Source: Deltaproteobacteria bacterium
Lineage (GTDB): Bacteria; Myxococcota; Polyangia; Polyangiales; B10-G4
Assembly: GCA_019312705.1 (NCBI GenBank)
Contig: JAFDCW010000252.1
Location: forward strand, 1 to 6,623
DNA length: 6,623 bases
Direction of reading: 5' to 3'
The notes under the pieces are model-generated. The model searched no databases, was not told the DNA's origin, and saw nothing but the letters and a program-made list of their open reading frames with translations. Positions 1 to 6,623 of this stretch are shown here, piece by piece. The translations under genes were made by a program, and so were the position numbers. Numbering within the stretch: the first letter of the stretch is position 1; every line of letters starts with the position of its first letter.

Positions 1-793
1 GGTCGTGGGCCGACGTCTGCTCAGTGACGAAGTCCGGGATCACTCCCCGCCGGACGAGCTCCGGGTAGACCTGCGCGGCGTTGCCCACCAGGTCGATGGA
101 GCGTGCTTCGCCCGCGTCGCAAGCGGCCTTCACCATGGCCAAGGCCTCGTCGAGGTCTTCCGTCGCCTCGTCGACGTAGCGCGTCTCGAGGCGCCGCTTC
201 ACTCGGGACGGGTCGACCTCGACCCCTAGGAACACGGCCCCGGCCATCGTCGCGGCCAGGGGCTGGGCGCCCCCCATGCCGCCCAGGCCGGCGGAGAGGA
301 TCCACTTACCCTTCCAGTCGCCGCCGAAGTGAGCTTCGCCAGCGGCGACGAAGGTCTCGTAGGTGCCCTGGAGGATCCCCTGGGTGCCGATGTAGATCCA
401 CGACCCGGCCGTCATCTGGCCATACATGGTGAGCCCCTCCGCTTCGAGGCGGCGGAACTCGTCCCAGTTGGCCCACGCGGGCACCAGGAGGCTGTTGGCG
501 ATGAGGACGCGCGGCGCGTCGCGGTGGCTGCGAAAGCGCCCGACGGCCTTTCCGGACTGGACGAGCAGCGTCTGGTCGTCCTCGAGCTCCCGGAGCTCTC
601 GGACGATAATGTCGAAGGCCTCCCAGGACCGGGCGGCCTTGCCCGTGCCGCCGTAGACCACGAGGTCTTCCGGGCGCTCGGCGACCTCGGGGTCGAGGTT
701 GTTCATCAGCATCCGGAGAGCCGCTTCCTGCGGCCACCCCCTACAGCTGATCGTTGTCCCCCGGGGGGCGCGGATGGTGCGCGGTCCACTCAT
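1..793 (-). CDS. hutU: Urocanate hydratase (urocanase), N-terminal 264 residues; continues beyond the left edge
   Basis: Urocanase is a cytosolic NAD+-dependent enzyme. It converts urocanate to 4-imidazolone-5-propionate, the second step of histidine degradation. The translated fragment carries family motifs in order: [11 protein letters not shown] (residues 47-57), [12 protein letters not shown] (79-90), [17 protein letters not shown] (123-139), [12 protein letters not shown] (169-180, Gly-rich NAD+ region), [15 protein letters not shown] (192-206), GNAA (237-240) and EQTSAHD (258-264), where the window ends. The family is about 550-560 residues long, so roughly half is present. The conserved active-site cysteine near residue 410 lies outside. 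The start is firm: an in-frame TGA sits two codons upstream of the ATG, inside a good Shine-Dalgarno (GAGGTG, 798-803) spaced 4 nt. No frameshift or internal stop is seen. The gene is divergent from the IPT/TIG gene. Other hut genes would have to lie to the left. Confidence 0.97.
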   Translation of the reverse strand, partial: MSGPRTIRAPRGTTISCRGWPQEAALRMLMNNLDPEVAERPEDLVVYGGTGKAARSWEAFDIIVRELRELEDDQTLLVQSGKAVGRFRSHRDAPRVLIANSLLVPAWANWDEFRRLEAEGLTMYGQMTAGSWIYIGTQGILQGTYETFVAAGEAHFGGDWKGKWILSAGLGGMGGAQPLAATMAGAVFLGVEVDPSRVKRRLETRYVDEATEDLDEALAMVKAACDAGEARSIDLVGNAAQVYPELVRRGVIPDFVTEQTSAHD

Positions 794-992
794 CTTTCAC
801 CTCGAAATGCGACGGGAACCGTAAACCAGAGTCGTCATTTCTAGAACCTCTGTTAAACGGGCAGCCCAGGAGATTGAATCGATGAGTGTCCGGGGGCGTC
901 CGAGCGAACCAAGGCTGCCTATGGGGGGCCATTGACGCCTCGTGCCTATTGGACGAGCCTGCCCGCCTGCCAGTGGACGAAAGGTCCTGCCG
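794..992. promoter_or_regulatory. Divergent intergenic region between hutU and the IPT/TIG gene
   Basis: These 199 bp should hold promoters for both outward-facing genes, but no convincing sigma-70 box pair is visible. On the minus strand TTAACA (one mismatch to TTGACA) lies upstream of hutU, but no good -10 box follows at 16-18 nt. On the plus strand TTGACG (932-937) also lacks a matching -10. Two short inverted repeats of the form GGC-N-GCC, GGGCAGCCC (859-867) and AGGCTGCCT (912-920), could be operator half-sites. An 8-bp palindrome TTCTAGAA (839-846) is also present. No HutC-like operator of the Pseudomonas type was recognised. The hutU Shine-Dalgarno is at 798-803 and the IPT/TIG gene Shine-Dalgarno at 979-984. 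No gene is evident in the gap. Confidence 0.4.
979..984 (+). promoter_or_regulatory. Ribosome binding site deciding the start of the IPT/TIG gene
   Basis: GAAAGG lies 8 nt before the ATG at 993. This favours that ATG over the in-frame GTG at 942, which has no purine-rich sequence at a suitable distance. Confidence 0.65.
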
Positions 993-4632
<3,640 letters not shown>

Positions 4633-4681
4633 TTTCGGCCGCGATTGAGGGGGGGCAGGTCTCGCGCTTCATTGCGGCTGA

Positions 4682-4723
4682 GGCGTCTTCCGATCATCTC
4701 GGCCGTCGTGCTACACAGACGCC
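4682..4723 (+). promoter_or_regulatory. Inverted repeat abutting the guaA start codon (possible leader hairpin)
   Basis: GGCGTCT (4682-4688) is the exact reverse complement of AGACGCC (4717-4723), which ends one base before the guaA ATG. Within the 28-nt loop, CCGA (4690-4693) can pair with TCGG (4699-4702). No Shine-Dalgarno is visible just before this ATG, so the structure would occupy the ribosome landing area. It may affect guaA translation or may be fortuitous. It does not resemble a known purine riboswitch core. Confidence 0.4.
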
Positions 4724-4724
4724 C

Positions 4725-6265
<1,541 letters not shown>

Positions 6266-6269
<4 letters not shown>

Positions 6270-6623
6270 GGGCTGCGCCGTTCGCGGGGCTGCTGGGCCT
6301 CGCGCTGCTCTCGGCAGTGCCCGTCGCGGCGCAGACGCAGGTCGCCGCCTTCGACGTGCCCTTCCGGGACCGCGCGCCCCGGGTCGTCGAAGACGTCGTT
6401 CGCACCGTCGCCGTCGGCGAGTCGGACCCGCGCATCACGCGCCTCTCGGCCCGCCGCCTTTCGGCGCGACGCCGGGGCGAGGCGAGGGCCCGGGCCGCGA
6501 TTCATCGGTGGGCCGACCAGGTCCTCGCGGAGGCCCGGGCCTCGGCGATGACCGCTGCGGCGATCCATCGAGTCATCGATGAGGGCGCGGTCTTGGTCGG
6601 ACGAAGGCCCCTGGTGGCGGGGG
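6266..6623 (+). CDS. Unrecognised exported protein, N-terminal 119 residues; continues beyond the right edge
   Basis: A GTG start overlaps the guaA stop in the sequence GTGA (6266-6269), which suggests translational coupling; no separate strong Shine-Dalgarno is seen. Residues 1-22 form a good Sec signal peptide: Arg2, a Leu/Ala-rich core, then VAA before Q23. There is no lipobox cysteine. The frame stays open to the window end, with GC-rich third positions. The mature part begins [16 protein letters not shown]. It then has an Arg/Ala-rich, probably helical stretch (about 56-92) and [10 protein letters not shown] (98-107) followed by VGRRPLVAG. It contains 19 Arg and no Lys. I do not recognise a family with confidence. 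The Arg/Ala helix followed by a short V-G-x-x-P-L segment faintly recalls LPP20/FlgT-type envelope proteins, but that is a guess. A functional link to GMP synthesis is not implied. Confidence 0.78.

Noticed and set aside
21..737. Two adjacent minus-strand open frames (21-305 and 306-737) that could be read as separate genes or a frameshift
   Set aside because: They are in a different frame from hutU. The hutU frame is open from 793 to the window edge with family motifs throughout, so no frameshift exists.
932..937. TTGACG as a -35 box for the IPT/TIG gene
   Set aside because: No acceptable -10 hexamer lies 16-18 nt downstream; left as a weak note only.
942..992. GTG at 942 as the start of the IPT/TIG protein
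   Set aside because: It would put 17 residues in front of a complete signal peptide and has no suitable Shine-Dalgarno; ATG 993 has one.

Overview
The window is GC-rich bacterial chromosome with GTG starts and short gene gaps. Its most distinctive content is a secreted protein built only from IPT/TIG repeats. Exported proteins of this kind, with high GC, fit a myxobacterium-like or other former 'deltaproteobacterial' lineage, but this is an inference from style. No phylogenetic marker was compared.

Layout. At the left edge, on the minus strand, lies the N-terminal half of urocanate hydratase (hutU, histidine degradation), which runs off the window at base 1. A 199-bp divergent gap (794-992) separates it from a plus-strand run of four genes. 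First comes a 695-residue exported protein: signal peptide, eight tandem IPT/TIG domains of 82-84 residues, and nothing else. After 91 bp comes guaB (IMP dehydrogenase, complete, GTG start). After another 92 bp, which contain an inverted repeat next to the start codon, comes guaA (GMP synthase, complete). Last is the N-terminal part of an unrecognised exported protein whose GTG start overlaps the guaA stop by four bases (GTGA); it runs off the right edge.

How the genes work together. GuaB and GuaA catalyse consecutive steps, IMP to XMP to GMP, and form the common guaBA arrangement. The IPT/TIG gene and the terminal gene are co-directional with guaBA, but no functional link is evident. HutU is catabolic and divergently transcribed, so it is probably controlled independently.

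Most notable observation. The IPT/TIG protein has no lysine in 695 residues but about 78 arginines, against about 39 Asp+Glu, so it should be strongly basic. The visible 119 residues of the other exported protein also lack lysine. The cytosolic GuaB and GuaA from the same stretch have about 22 and 19 lysines. Base composition alone therefore does not explain the absence. No mobile element, CRISPR array, RNA gene or recognisable defence system was seen; the window is mostly housekeeping.
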